DNA from: an uncultured Bacteroidales bacterium
GTDB taxonomy: Bacteria; Bacteroidota; Bacteroidia; Bacteroidales; F082
Assembly: GCA_946410535.1 (NCBI GenBank)
Contig: CAMKAR010000040.1
Span: 1-10,633, forward strand
Length of the DNA stretch: 10,633 bases
Direction: 5' to 3'
Below the pieces are notes generated by a model. It had not been told where the DNA came from and did no database searches. It worked only from the letters and a program-made list of their open reading frames with translations. Positions 1 to 7,500 of the stretch are shown here, in pieces. A program made the position numbers and the translations under genes. Position 1 is the stretch's first letter, and the number at the start of each line of letters is the position of its first letter.

Positions 1-44
1 ATGACTTGATTTTTGTGATTAGTATGATTTTTCATATTTTGCTG

Positions 45-52
45 CAAAAGTA
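45..52 (-). promoter_or_regulatory. Candidate leftward -7 promoter element
   Basis: Read on the minus strand this is TACTTTTG, a full match to the Bacteroidota -7 consensus TAnnTTTG. It would drive a divergent transcript out of the left edge. No convincing -33 TTTG lies 19-21 bases upstream. It overlaps a small palindrome, TTTTGC-T-GCAAAA, at 37-49, and a direct repeat AGTATGATT occurs at 21-29 and 49-57; either could be an operator. Short AT-rich matches arise by chance, so this is tentative. Confidence 0.3.
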
Positions 53-137
53 TGATTAATTTCCGAAACTTGTACCTTATCTTTCAAAAAAAATCATTTT
101 CAACTCCATTAATCTCCCTAAACTTGATTGTTTTTCC

Positions 138-145
138 TATTTTTG
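138..145 (+). promoter_or_regulatory. Candidate -7 promoter element of the gingipain-like gene
   Basis: TATTTTTG matches the Bacteroidota housekeeping -7 consensus TAnnTTTG exactly. Initiation about 7 bases downstream would give a 5' leader of roughly 25 AT-rich bases. No TTTG -33 element is seen at the expected 19-21 base spacing; the nearest TTG triplets (124-126, 128-130) are too close. No Shine-Dalgarno sequence precedes the ATG at 179, which is normal for this phylum. Confidence 0.45.
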
Positions 146-178
146 CGCTCAAATTACACCAAAATTAATTAGTTCAAA

Positions 179-3100
179 ATGAAAAAACTATCTCTTCTCC
201 TTGTTTTGGCCATGTGTACAATGTTTGCCGTGGCCCAGAATGGCCGCATCGATTTGCGCCGCGAGTCGAAGGCCGAAATCACGAAGAGCGACTTCAGCTC
301 ACTCCGCGCCACCTTCAGCTACGGCTCCATCGAGAGCCAGCAAGTGGCCACCGAACGCGGCACCTTCTCCGAAATCGCCATCGAAGGCACCTACGCGTCG
401 GGCGAAATCGGCACGCCTGAACTGCCTGCCTCTCACCAGCTTTTAGCCGTGCCTTTCGGAGCCACGCCACAGGTCAGGGTGCTGGCCTACAGCATGATGG
501 ACTACGACCTGAGCGACTACGACATCGGCACGCTCCTGCCCCACCAGCCTTCTGTCCGCAAGGACCAGAATCCTGATGAAGTGGAGTTTGTCTACAATGC
601 TTCGGCCTACCAAACCCGTAGCCTCGCCACGGAACCCACAGCCTCAATCGAGGTGCAAGGCACCATGCGCGGCATCCGCATCGGCTCGCTGGTCATCAAC
701 CCCGTGAGCTACAACCCGGCTTCCAACACCCTGCGCGTGTTCAACGACATCGAGGTGGAAGTGAGCTTCGACGGTGCCGACCGTGCCGAGACCGAGCGTA
801 TGTTGCTCAGCACCTACAGCCCCTATTTCGACATCGTCTACAAGCAGATGTTCAACTACCGCCAAATCCTTGACGTCTACGACGATCACCCCGACCTGAT
901 GGCCTATCCCACCCGCATGATTGTGATCACGCCGCAAGACTACGTCAGCACACTGCAGCCTTGGATCAACTGGAAAATACAGAAAGGCATCGACGTGAAC
1001 GTGGTGACCACGGCACAAGCTGGTGGCAACTACAACGCCATCCGTAGCTATGTGCAGAACCTCTACAACACGGGCGTCAGTCAAGGTGCTACGCCTACCT
1101 TCCTCGTCCTCGTGGGAGACGTGGCACAGGTGCCTAACACTACGGGCAACTCAACCCAAAAGGTGACCGACCTCTATTACGGCAGCGTCGACAACGACTA
1201 CTTCCCCGACATGTTCTACAGCCGCATGTCGGCAGAGAACACGACGCAGCTCACTGCCATCGTCAACAAGATTTTGCAGTACGAGCAATACACCATGCCC
1301 GACCCGAGCTACCTCAACAACGTGACCCTCATCGCAGGCTGGGACAGCTACTGGAACGCCCGCATCGGTCGCCCCACCATCAACTACGCCACCACCTATT
1401 ATTATAATACGGCTCACGGCTTCAGCCAGGTGAACGCCTACCTGCAACAAGGCCAATATACGGGCTGCTATAACACGCTGAACACAGGTGTCGGTTTCAT
1501 CAACTACACAGCCCACGGCAGCGAAACAAGCTGGTCGGACCCCTCGTTCACGGTTTCCAACGTCAACGCTTTGACCAATGCCAACAAATATTTCTTAGCG
1601 ATGGGCAACTGCTGCCTGACGGGCAACTTCGGCCACACTTCGACATGTTTCGGCGAGGCCATGATCCGGGCCGAGAACAAGGCCGCCTACAGCTACATCG
1701 GTTCCTGCCCATTGACCTATTGGTATGAGGACTATTACTTCGGCGTGGGTGCCACCAATGTGTTCAGCCAAACGCCCACTTTGGAAAACACAGCCACAGG
1801 CGTTTATGACGGCATCTGGATGGATGACACCTACAACACCGTCTCCTCCATCGTCTTCCTCGGCAACCTCGCCGTGTGCTATGCCAGCACAGGAGGCTAT
1901 CAAACCAGCTCGAACCCGACCTATTATTGGCAAGCCTACCACGTCCTTGGCGACGGCTCCATCATGCCCTACCGCGTGAATCCCACGGCCAACACGGTCA
2001 GCCACGCCTCCACCATCCCCGCAGGGTCGGGCAATTTCATGGTGAATGCCCAAGCGGGTTCCTATGTTGCCATCTCCCAAAACAATGTGCTGAAGGGCGT
2101 CGCTTTGGTACCTGCCAATGGTTCTTCGGTCAATGTGGCTTACAGCGGCATCACCTCAGGCTCGCAAGTGAGAATCGTGGTCACCAAGCCTCAACGCCAG
2201 CCCTACATCCAAGACATCAACGTGGGAGGCGCACCGCAATCTTTCACCATCGCCGTTTCGGCCAACCCGACCAACGGCGGCCAAGTGAGCGGCGGCGGCA
2301 CTTACCAACAAGGCCAGTCGTGCACCGTGAATGCCACAGCCAACAACGGCTACACCTTCGCCAACTGGACCGAAAACGGAAGCGTGGTCTCGACCGATGC
2401 CAGATACACCTTCACCGTGAATGCCAACCGCACTTTGGTAGCCAACTTCAACGCACAACCCGTGAACTACACCATCGCAGTTTCGGCCAACCCGACCAAT
2501 GGCGGAACAGTGACAGGCGGTGGTGCCTTCCATTATGGCGACAACTGCACCGTGCTTGCCACGCCTGCCACGGGCTACACCTTCCTGCGTTGGACCGAAA
2601 ACGGCACGCAAGTCTCAACCAATGCCAGCTACACTTTCACCGTTACGGCGAACCGTAATCTCGTGGCCCAATTCCAAGCCCAAACCTACACCATTACAGC
2701 CACAGCTGACCCTGCCAATGGTGGAACTGTCACTGGTGGTGGCACATTCACCTACGGACAAAGCTGCACTTTGACCGCTAACCCCGCCACAGACTACACC
2801 TTTATCAATTGGACCAAGAACGGACAACAGGTCTCTACCAACCCCACTTACACCTTCAGCGTGACCGAATCGGCGGCTTATGTGGCGCATTTCGAGGCTC
2901 TGCCGCCTTGCGAGGCTCCAAACGATGTTACCGCTTCATGGGCATTCTTTACCGACATCGAAATTAGTTGGTCTCCCGTTCCGAATGTTGAGACCTACAA
3001 AATCTACCGCAACGGGGAGCTTATCGTGTGGGGGTTCCCCTACAACAGCTATAGAGACACAGAGTTGTACTATGGCGAATACTGCTACACTGTAGTCTCA

Positions 3101-3724
3101 GAATGCCCCCAAGGCGATTCCGAACCCTCCGATGAATCGTGCGTCACGCTGACCATCCCCTGCAATGCGCCTTCAAGCTTCACCGCAGAGTATGTTTACG
3201 AGGATGAAGAAAACTATGGTATCCAATTGGAATGGCACTACACGACGATGTCCATCCTTCCGGAGTACTTTAACCTTTACCGTTCGACCGACGGCGGTGA
3301 AAACTATGAACTGGTCGAAGACATCATTCCGCAAGGCACATACAATTACAGCTATTACGACGCTATGGGCATCGGGTCATACAACTACAAGCTGACCGCA
3401 GAATACCACTTCGATGGGCAGGTCTGCATCTCCGAACCGGTGTATGCCGAAGCCAAAGTGACCAATGTGGAAGAAAACGGCCCTTCGACTGGCTCAGGGA
3501 CCTTCAGCATCTACCCCAACCCCGTCAGCGACAAGCTGACCATCGAGGCGCAAGAGGCCATTGGCAACATCGAGATTTACAATGTGATGGGTACCCTCGT
3601 CTACAGCCAAAAGGATTGTGGCGACAAGGCCGAAATCACTACCACCAACCTGCCTGCTGGAACCTATGTCGTCCGTCTGACAACGAGGAATGCCACGGAA
3701 ACTATGAGGTTCGTGAAGGAATAA
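179..3724 (+). CDS. Lys-gingipain-like C25 cysteine protease with T9SS sorting domain
   Basis: Secreted cysteine endopeptidase of family C25, closest by eye to Kgp of Porphyromonas gingivalis. Residues 1-19 are a signal peptide (cut before Q20). Residues about 20-231 are a gingipain-type propeptide. The catalytic domain begins near DVYDDH at 232. By recalled alignment the triad is D389 (AGWDSYW), H446 (NYTAHGSET) and C479 (GNCCLTG). Kgp lysine-pocket residues are kept as T444, N477, Y514 and D518, so cleavage after lysine is predicted. An Ig-like segment ends near 688. Three InlB-type repeats follow (about 690-761, 765-834, 838-907), then two fibronectin-III-like domains (about 911-993, 995-1095), a short linker and a type A T9SS sorting domain (1109-1181, FSIYPNP to the C-terminus). 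Kgp carries haemagglutinin/adhesin domains where this protein has InlB and FN3 modules. The ORF is intact and monocistronic on its strand, converging on the minus-strand operon. GC falls from about 62% in a sampled propeptide line to 40-45% in the FN3 region. Family call is firm; specificity is inferred. Confidence 0.93.
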   Translation: MKKLSLLLVLAMCTMFAVAQNGRIDLRRESKAEITKSDFSSLRATFSYGSIESQQVATERGTFSEIAIEGTYASGEIGTPELPASHQLLAVPFGATPQVRVLAYSMMDYDLSDYDIGTLLPHQPSVRKDQNPDEVEFVYNASAYQTRSLATEPTASIEVQGTMRGIRIGSLVINPVSYNPASNTLRVFNDIEVEVSFDGADRAETERMLLSTYSPYFDIVYKQMFNYRQILDVYDDHPDLMAYPTRMIVITPQDYVSTLQPWINWKIQKGIDVNVVTTAQAGGNYNAIRSYVQNLYNTGVSQGATPTFLVLVGDVAQVPNTTGNSTQKVTDLYYGSVDNDYFPDMFYSRMSAENTTQLTAIVNKILQYEQYTMPDPSYLNNVTLIAGWDSYWNARIGRPTINYATTYYYNTAHGFSQVNAYLQQGQYTGCYNTLNTGVGFINYTAHGSETSWSDPSFTVSNVNALTNANKYFLAMGNCCLTGNFGHTSTCFGEAMIRAENKAAYSYIGSCPLTYWYEDYYFGVGATNVFSQTPTLENTATGVYDGIWMDDTYNTVSSIVFLGNLAVCYASTGGYQTSSNPTYYWQAYHVLGDGSIMPYRVNPTANTVSHASTIPAGSGNFMVNAQAGSYVAISQNNVLKGVALVPANGSSVNVAYSGITSGSQVRIVVTKPQRQPYIQDINVGGAPQSFTIAVSANPTNGGQVSGGGTYQQGQSCTVNATANNGYTFANWTENGSVVSTDARYTFTVNANRTLVANFNAQPVNYTIAVSANPTNGGTVTGGGAFHYGDNCTVLATPATGYTFLRWTENGTQVSTNASYTFTVTANRNLVAQFQAQTYTITATADPANGGTVTGGGTFTYGQSCTLTANPATDYTFINWTKNGQQVSTNPTYTFSVTESAAYVAHFEALPPCEAPNDVTASWAFFTDIEISWSPVPNVETYKIYRNGELIVWGFPYNSYRDTELYYGEYCYTVVSECPQGDSEPSDESCVTLTIPCNAPSSFTAEYVYEDEENYGIQLEWHYTTMSILPEYFNLYRSTDGGENYELVEDIIPQGTYNYSYYDAMGIGSYNYKLTAEYHFDGQVCISEPVYAEAKVTNVEENGPSTGSGTFSIYPNPVSDKLTIEAQEAIGNIEIYNVMGTLVYSQKDCGDKAEITTTNLPAGTYVVRLTTRNATETMRFVKE
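2243..2899 (+). repeat. Three tandem InlB-type (divergent B-repeat) modules in the protease gene
   Basis: Three units of about 73-75 codons, starting near residues 690, 765 and 838. Each has the pattern T-I-x-A-x-A-[ND]-P-x-N-G-G, then GGG-x-[FY], G-x-x-C-T, YTF-x-x-W-T-[EK]-NG, and ends in VA-x-F. This matches the divergent InlB B-repeat group of small beta-rich extracellular spacers. Each unit keeps one Cys in the G-x-x-C-T position. They probably hold the catalytic domain away from the C-terminal surface anchor. Confidence 0.8.
3479..3502 (+). repeat. 24-bp dispersed repeat, copy 1 (before the protease sorting domain)
   Basis: Identical to positions 4793-4816 except one base (T at 3490 against A at 4804). 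Here it is read on the coding strand and encodes the linker GPSTGSGT (residues 1101-1108), directly before the sorting domain at F1109. The minus strand can form a CCCTGAG/CGAAGGG stem with tandem G-A mismatches and a five-base loop. Confidence 0.8.
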
Positions 3725-3754
3725 ATCAAATTCGTTTTTTTCATGGTTTTGTTT

Positions 3755-3782
3755 GTAGAGACGGTGCGTGCACCGTCTCTAC
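3755..3782. repeat. Perfect 13-bp palindrome downstream of the protease gene
   Basis: Arms GTAGAGACGGTGC (3755-3767) and GCACCGTCTCTAC (3770-3782) are exact inverted complements around a GT centre. It starts 30 bases after the protease stop, between convergent genes. Palindromes beginning GTAGAGACG are, from memory, dispersed repeats in several bacterial groups. No T-run follows on either strand (a T-rich stretch precedes it on the plus strand), so it is not a textbook terminator. It could still stabilise the 3' end, attenuate transcription, or be a REP-like element. Confidence 0.75.
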
Positions 3783-3840
3783 TAGTTTACGGGGACCAGA
3801 TGACATAGACGATCGGTTTCGTTTGTTTCGTTTACAACAT

Positions 3841-3880
3841 AAAAAGCGGAATGGCCGGACCGTCGCGGCTGGGCCATTCC
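3841..3880 (-). terminator. Rho-independent terminator of the minus-strand operon
   Basis: On the minus strand GGAATGGCC (3880-3872) pairs with GGCCATTCC (3856-3848) across a 15-base loop, followed by GC and a T5 run (3845-3841). It lies 53 bases past the Xre gene stop, as expected for the end of the operon. A smaller hairpin, CCCC-TGGC-GGGG (3912-3923), lies between the stop and this terminator and has no T-run on that strand. Confidence 0.75.
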
Positions 3881-3933
3881 TGAGAATACAAATGAATCAA
3901 TAATCAATCTACCCCTGGCGGGGCGACTGTTTT

Positions 3934-4248
3934 TCAATGTCCCCTTCCCTTCTCCAAAAGCTCTATGTACTTGTTGAGGTTGGCGATAATAGCGTCCTTT
4001 TCGCAATTGCTGTCACAATCCACTACCGACGAAGCCGCAACATACCTTTCGGGCCAGCCGATGAGGTCGATCACCGAAACGCCCAATATCTCACTAATCT
4101 TCTCCAAACGGCTGAAAGTGATGTCGCTCCCACGGGTGATGTAGCTCGAATATGAGCTTTGCTTTATGCCCAACTCGGCAGCGATTACCTCCTGCTTTAT
4201 GCGTTTCGACTTTCTAACGGCTTCGATATTTTTCAATATGTTTTCCAT
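3934..4248 (-). CDS. Xre-family helix-turn-helix transcriptional regulator
   Basis: A 104-residue cytoplasmic DNA-binding protein. Residues about 3-63 form a five-helix Xre/Cro fold: helix 1 NILKNIEAVRKSKR, the helix-turn-helix with KQEVIAAELGI and KQSSYSSYITRG, then FSRLEKISEILGVSVIDLIG. GWPERY follows, then a variable linker with two Cys (VVDCDSNC) and a short predicted helix (EKDAIIANLNKYIELLEKG) that may support dimerisation. There is no ligand-binding or peptidase domain. The ATG at 4248 gives the complete fold. It is the last gene of the minus-strand block, 33 bases after the small acidic protein, and is followed by a terminator. It may regulate its own operon, though no operator was identified. 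GC near 50% in one sampled line is lower than in the protease propeptide region. Confidence 0.88.
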   Translation of the reverse strand: MENILKNIEAVRKSKRIKQEVIAAELGIKQSSYSSYITRGSDITFSRLEKISEILGVSVIDLIGWPERYVAASSVVDCDSNCEKDAIIANLNKYIELLEKGRGH

Positions 4249-4281
4249 AAGAGCTTGGGAAGGACAGGGTATCGTCGGGAT

Positions 4282-4560
4282 TTAGTTTTCTTCGCTTTTC
4301 CTCTTTTTCCCGACCAAGTAGGCTCCGGCAAGCAGGCCGAGGACAATCGTCCCACTGCCCACAGGGGCGTATTGGTCGATGGTGATGCCCAACTCGGGCA
4401 CCATGGGCAACTCCAATCCTTGCTCGTCCACATCGGTGCGCTCGCTCTCCTCTTCTTCCTCATCATCCATGAAGAGGATTTGGGCGGGTGCCTGCGGGAT
4501 GAACACGAGGCCGAACATCAGTGCCAAAATGGCCATCACGGATATGATTCTCTTTTTCAT
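4282..4560 (-). CDS. Small secreted acidic protein with C-terminal YAPVGSG-TM-basic anchor
   Basis: A 92-residue protein of unknown function. Residues 1-27 are a Sec signal peptide (MKKRIISV start, APAQ end). Residues 32-46 are strongly acidic (DDEEEEESERTDVDE). After a short linker comes YAPVGSG at 64-70, a hydrophobic stretch at about 71-83, then GKKRK (84-88) and the end. The tripartite tail looks like a short sorting or anchor signal of the LPXTG/PEP-CTERM/PID-CTERM kind; which sorting enzyme would act on it, if any, is not visible. The same tail appears in the partial gene at 10515-10633. Start choice: the frame extends to a TTG at 4578, but AAAGGAG lies 8 bases before the ATG at 4560 and the signal peptide starts properly there. 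It sits 18 bases after the giant gene and 33 before the Xre gene, so co-transcription is likely. Confidence 0.8.
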   Translation of the reverse strand: MKKRIISVMAILALMFGLVFIPQAPAQILFMDDEEEEESERTDVDEQGLELPMVPELGITIDQYAPVGSGTIVLGLLAGAYLVGKKRKSEEN

Positions 4561-4568
4561 CTTTTGTT

Positions 4569-4575
4569 CTCCTTT
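4569..4575 (-). promoter_or_regulatory. Strong Shine-Dalgarno site of the small acidic protein
   Basis: AAAGGAG on the minus strand ends 8 bases before the ATG at 4560. It decides the start in favour of that ATG over the in-frame TTG at 4578. A clear Shine-Dalgarno sequence is unusual for Bacteroidota, and the window's other complete genes lack an equally good one. It lies in the 18-base gap after the giant gene's stop, so it may allow efficient re-initiation. Confidence 0.65.
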
Positions 4576-4578
4576 CAA

Positions 4579-7500
4579 TTATTTGTTAATGACCATTTTC
4601 TGCGTTCTCACTTGGTTGCCATTCGTCAGGCGCAACACATAGATGCCGTCGGCCACCTTAGGCATCGCGACAGTAGCTTGTGTGCCGTGTATCTCGGTGC
4701 TGAACAGCTGGCGACCGTTGAGGTCGAACATTTGCAGCACGCCCTCGCCGTTGATGACCAACTCGTCGCCCATCATGAAGGCGAATGAAGACGGCCCTTC
4801 GACAGGCTCAGGGACCTCAGGCTCATCAATGCCCGTGAACTCGAACACGAGGCGGAAACGCGAGGTGTAGTCGCTCGTCTTGGCCTCGAAACGGTATTCG
4901 TCGGTCGTGAGGCAGTCGATGTCGGCGCCCGTCAGGTTGTCGATGAGGTGGAGGTAGCTGAAGTCGGCGTTCTGCATGTTCCAGCGCAATGTGTAGACGC
5001 CGTCGGTATGCGCCTCGAAGCGCAGCGCGGCACTCTGTGTGCCCACGGGGGCGAAGGCGATCTGGTAGTCCTCGTCGCCGAGACGGAACCAGATGGAGGC
5101 GTCGCCCGAGCGCAAGCCCTTCGCCTTGCGACCACCGCCCTGCTCGGGACGGTCAAGCTCGATGGTGGCAAAGTCGTTGCGACCCTTGCCGTCGGTGCAC
5201 ACCATGTTGACCAAGGCATAGCGCGTCTCCCAGTCGCGATAGTCGGAGCCGAAGCTGCCGGTGTTGGTGCCGCCCTTGCGCATATCGCTGTTGAAGGTGA
5301 TGGCCTGGGCTGCGTCGACCCTCACGAAGAAGCCCTGGTGCGGGTGGATGTAGCGCGAAGCCGTGTAGCCCTTCAGTCCGCCGATCCATTCGCTTTGCTG
5401 CGGCGTGGATCCCGTGGTATAGGCGATGTAGCCCTTCGCGTCGGCGTCGAGGATGTAATAGGTGTCGATGCCGTTGTCGATGGCAAACTCGTTGAAGTCC
5501 AAGTAGCTCTGGTAGGGGTTGCCCACGAGGTTGAAACCACGCAGCGGGTGGTCGTAGCTCGAACCCTCGTTGTAGCTGGCGTTGCTGCTTTGCGTGGCGG
5601 TGTTGTTGAGCACGCCGTCGGCCATCATCATGGAGGGCTGGCTGAGGGCCACCATGTAGCCCTTGCCCGACACCATCGCAGTCTCGTTGGTGTATTGGAT
5701 TTGCGTGTGCTTGTCGGTGGCGAGATTGTAGACGTATTGGTTCCAGTGGTCGAAGAAGCCTGTCCTGCCTTCGCGCTTGAAGTTGATCCAGTGGCGCGAC
5801 GGCTCATGGAAGCAGTAGAAGTCGAAGCCCTGGCTGAGGCTGCCGGTATTTCTCCACGGGCCATAGGGCGCATCGGTGGGGAAGTAGCCGATTTGGCCCG
5901 GTGTGGTGTTCCACGTGGTCATCGGCGGGTCCATCTTGGTGGGGTCGGTGTAATCTGCGTGCGTGATGCCTTGTGCGGCAAGGGTGGCGTAGTTGTCGCG
6001 GACGTAGTAGGTGCCTTCGTCGCTGTGGTAGACGAGGCCCATCGGGGCCGCTTGGAGCGCCGACGAGAACATGTGCCAGTCGTAGGCCATGAAGTCGGTC
6101 GAGCTGTTGTCGAAGGTGACACCCACGCGGGCGTTGATGGTGTTGTCATCGTCTTGGGTGAGGCCGACGTTGGGGGCGATGTAGACGCGCACGTTGGCGT
6201 TGGTGTTCTTGTTGACTGCCGTGGGCGTGGCGTCGTAGAGGTAGACGCTGCCGCCAGTGCTGTTGGCGTTGGCGTAGGCGATCATGTCGTTGAGGTCGTC
6301 CCGGTAAGCAATGAATACGTTATCCCTTGTGCTGGCGCAAGCAAAGTCGTCGAACTCGAGGATGGGCAGGTCGGCATTCATGGGGCTGGCCATGGTGCGC
6401 GTCCAAGTTGAATAGTCAACTCCGTCTGTCTGAGCCTCAACCCAGTTGTTGAGCGTGGCCAAGAGGCCCTTCAACTCGCCATCGTTGCCGACGGGTCCGT
6501 TCTCGATGTAATCGTTCTCATCGGTGGAGACGGCCAAGGTCACGTTTTGGTCCTGGTGGGCGAAGCCGTATTTGCCGTCGACCAAGGCGGTTGTAGCATA
6601 GTTGCCATGGCCAGCGATGGTGGGCGTGCCTGATGTGGAGTTCACGTAGTTGGTCTTGCCCGTTGGGGCGTAGCAGTATTGGATGGTACCACTATTGTTG
6701 CCCGCGAACCAGCCGAAGTTGGAAGGTGCAGTGCCGCGCAGGCGCACATAGCAGTTCTCGACGGTACCGAGGTTGGCGCCCACAAGGCCGCCGATTATGC
6801 TGTTGGCATCGTTGCGCGTGATTTCCGCGTTGGAGAAACTGTTCTTCAGCGTGTTGTTCGCGTTGAGCTGTCCCACGAGGCCGCCCATGTGGCGTGCCGT
6901 GCCGCTCATCGTCGGCATGGCCATGCTGGAGTGCACCGTGGCGCCGTCAACCATGCCCACAAGGCCGCCCATGTAAGAGCTGGCCGAGAGGCAGTAGTCG
7001 GTCGACATGACACCGCGTGCCTCGCAGTTACTGATGACACCACCCATGGCTCTGCCCGCGATGCCGCCGAGATAGTACGCCTTGTCGTCGAACTGGGTCG
7101 TGAACTCGTAGCCGTCAACGAAGGTGTTCTTGATGCTGCCGCCAGTCACATTGCCGAACAAGCCTATCTTGAGCACCGCGTTCAGATAGCGGCAGTCGAG
7201 GTTGCGGATGATGTGGCCCTGTCCGTCGAAGTTACCCTTGTACTCGCCGCCGTCGGTGAAGATGCTATACTCTTCGAGGAACCTGTTGGTGCCGCCGATG
7301 GGCACCCACAGGTTGCCCGACATGTCAACATCGTTTTCCATGAAGGCGTTGGCCGAATGATGCTCTTCGCAACCGTTCAGGCCGTTCACATAAGAGATGA
7401 ACCAGGCCAGCCCTTCCCTCGTGTAGATGTGCCAGCCGTCGGTTTCCTCCGTGTAATGGTGTTCGATGCCCGTCGGCAAAGGGTAGTCGTCGGTATGCAG

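Noticed and set aside
644..2611. Several minus-strand open frames opposite the protease gene
   Set aside because: Rich in His, Val and Gly with no signal peptide or domain, and the opposite strand encodes a clear family member throughout.
3755..3782. Palindrome as the rho-independent terminator of the protease gene
   Set aside because: No T-run follows on the plus strand; the T-rich stretch precedes the hairpin instead.
3616..3903. Plus-strand frame running past the end of the protease gene through the palindrome
   Set aside because: It starts inside the sorting domain in another frame, runs through the palindrome and the minus-strand terminator, and shows no protein-like pattern.
4561..4578. 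TTG start for the small acidic protein, six codons upstream
   Set aside because: The Shine-Dalgarno sequence lies inside this extension and the signal peptide begins naturally at the downstream ATG.
4159..4788. Plus-strand frame across the Xre and small-protein genes
   Set aside because: Antisense to two or three well-supported genes and without a start signal or domain.
4948..6411. Long open frame on the plus strand opposite the adhesin gene
   Set aside because: It is Val/Ala/Gly/Arg-rich with no recognisable domain and lies wholly antisense to the GC-rich part of a convincing gene, where stop codons are rare on the opposite strand.
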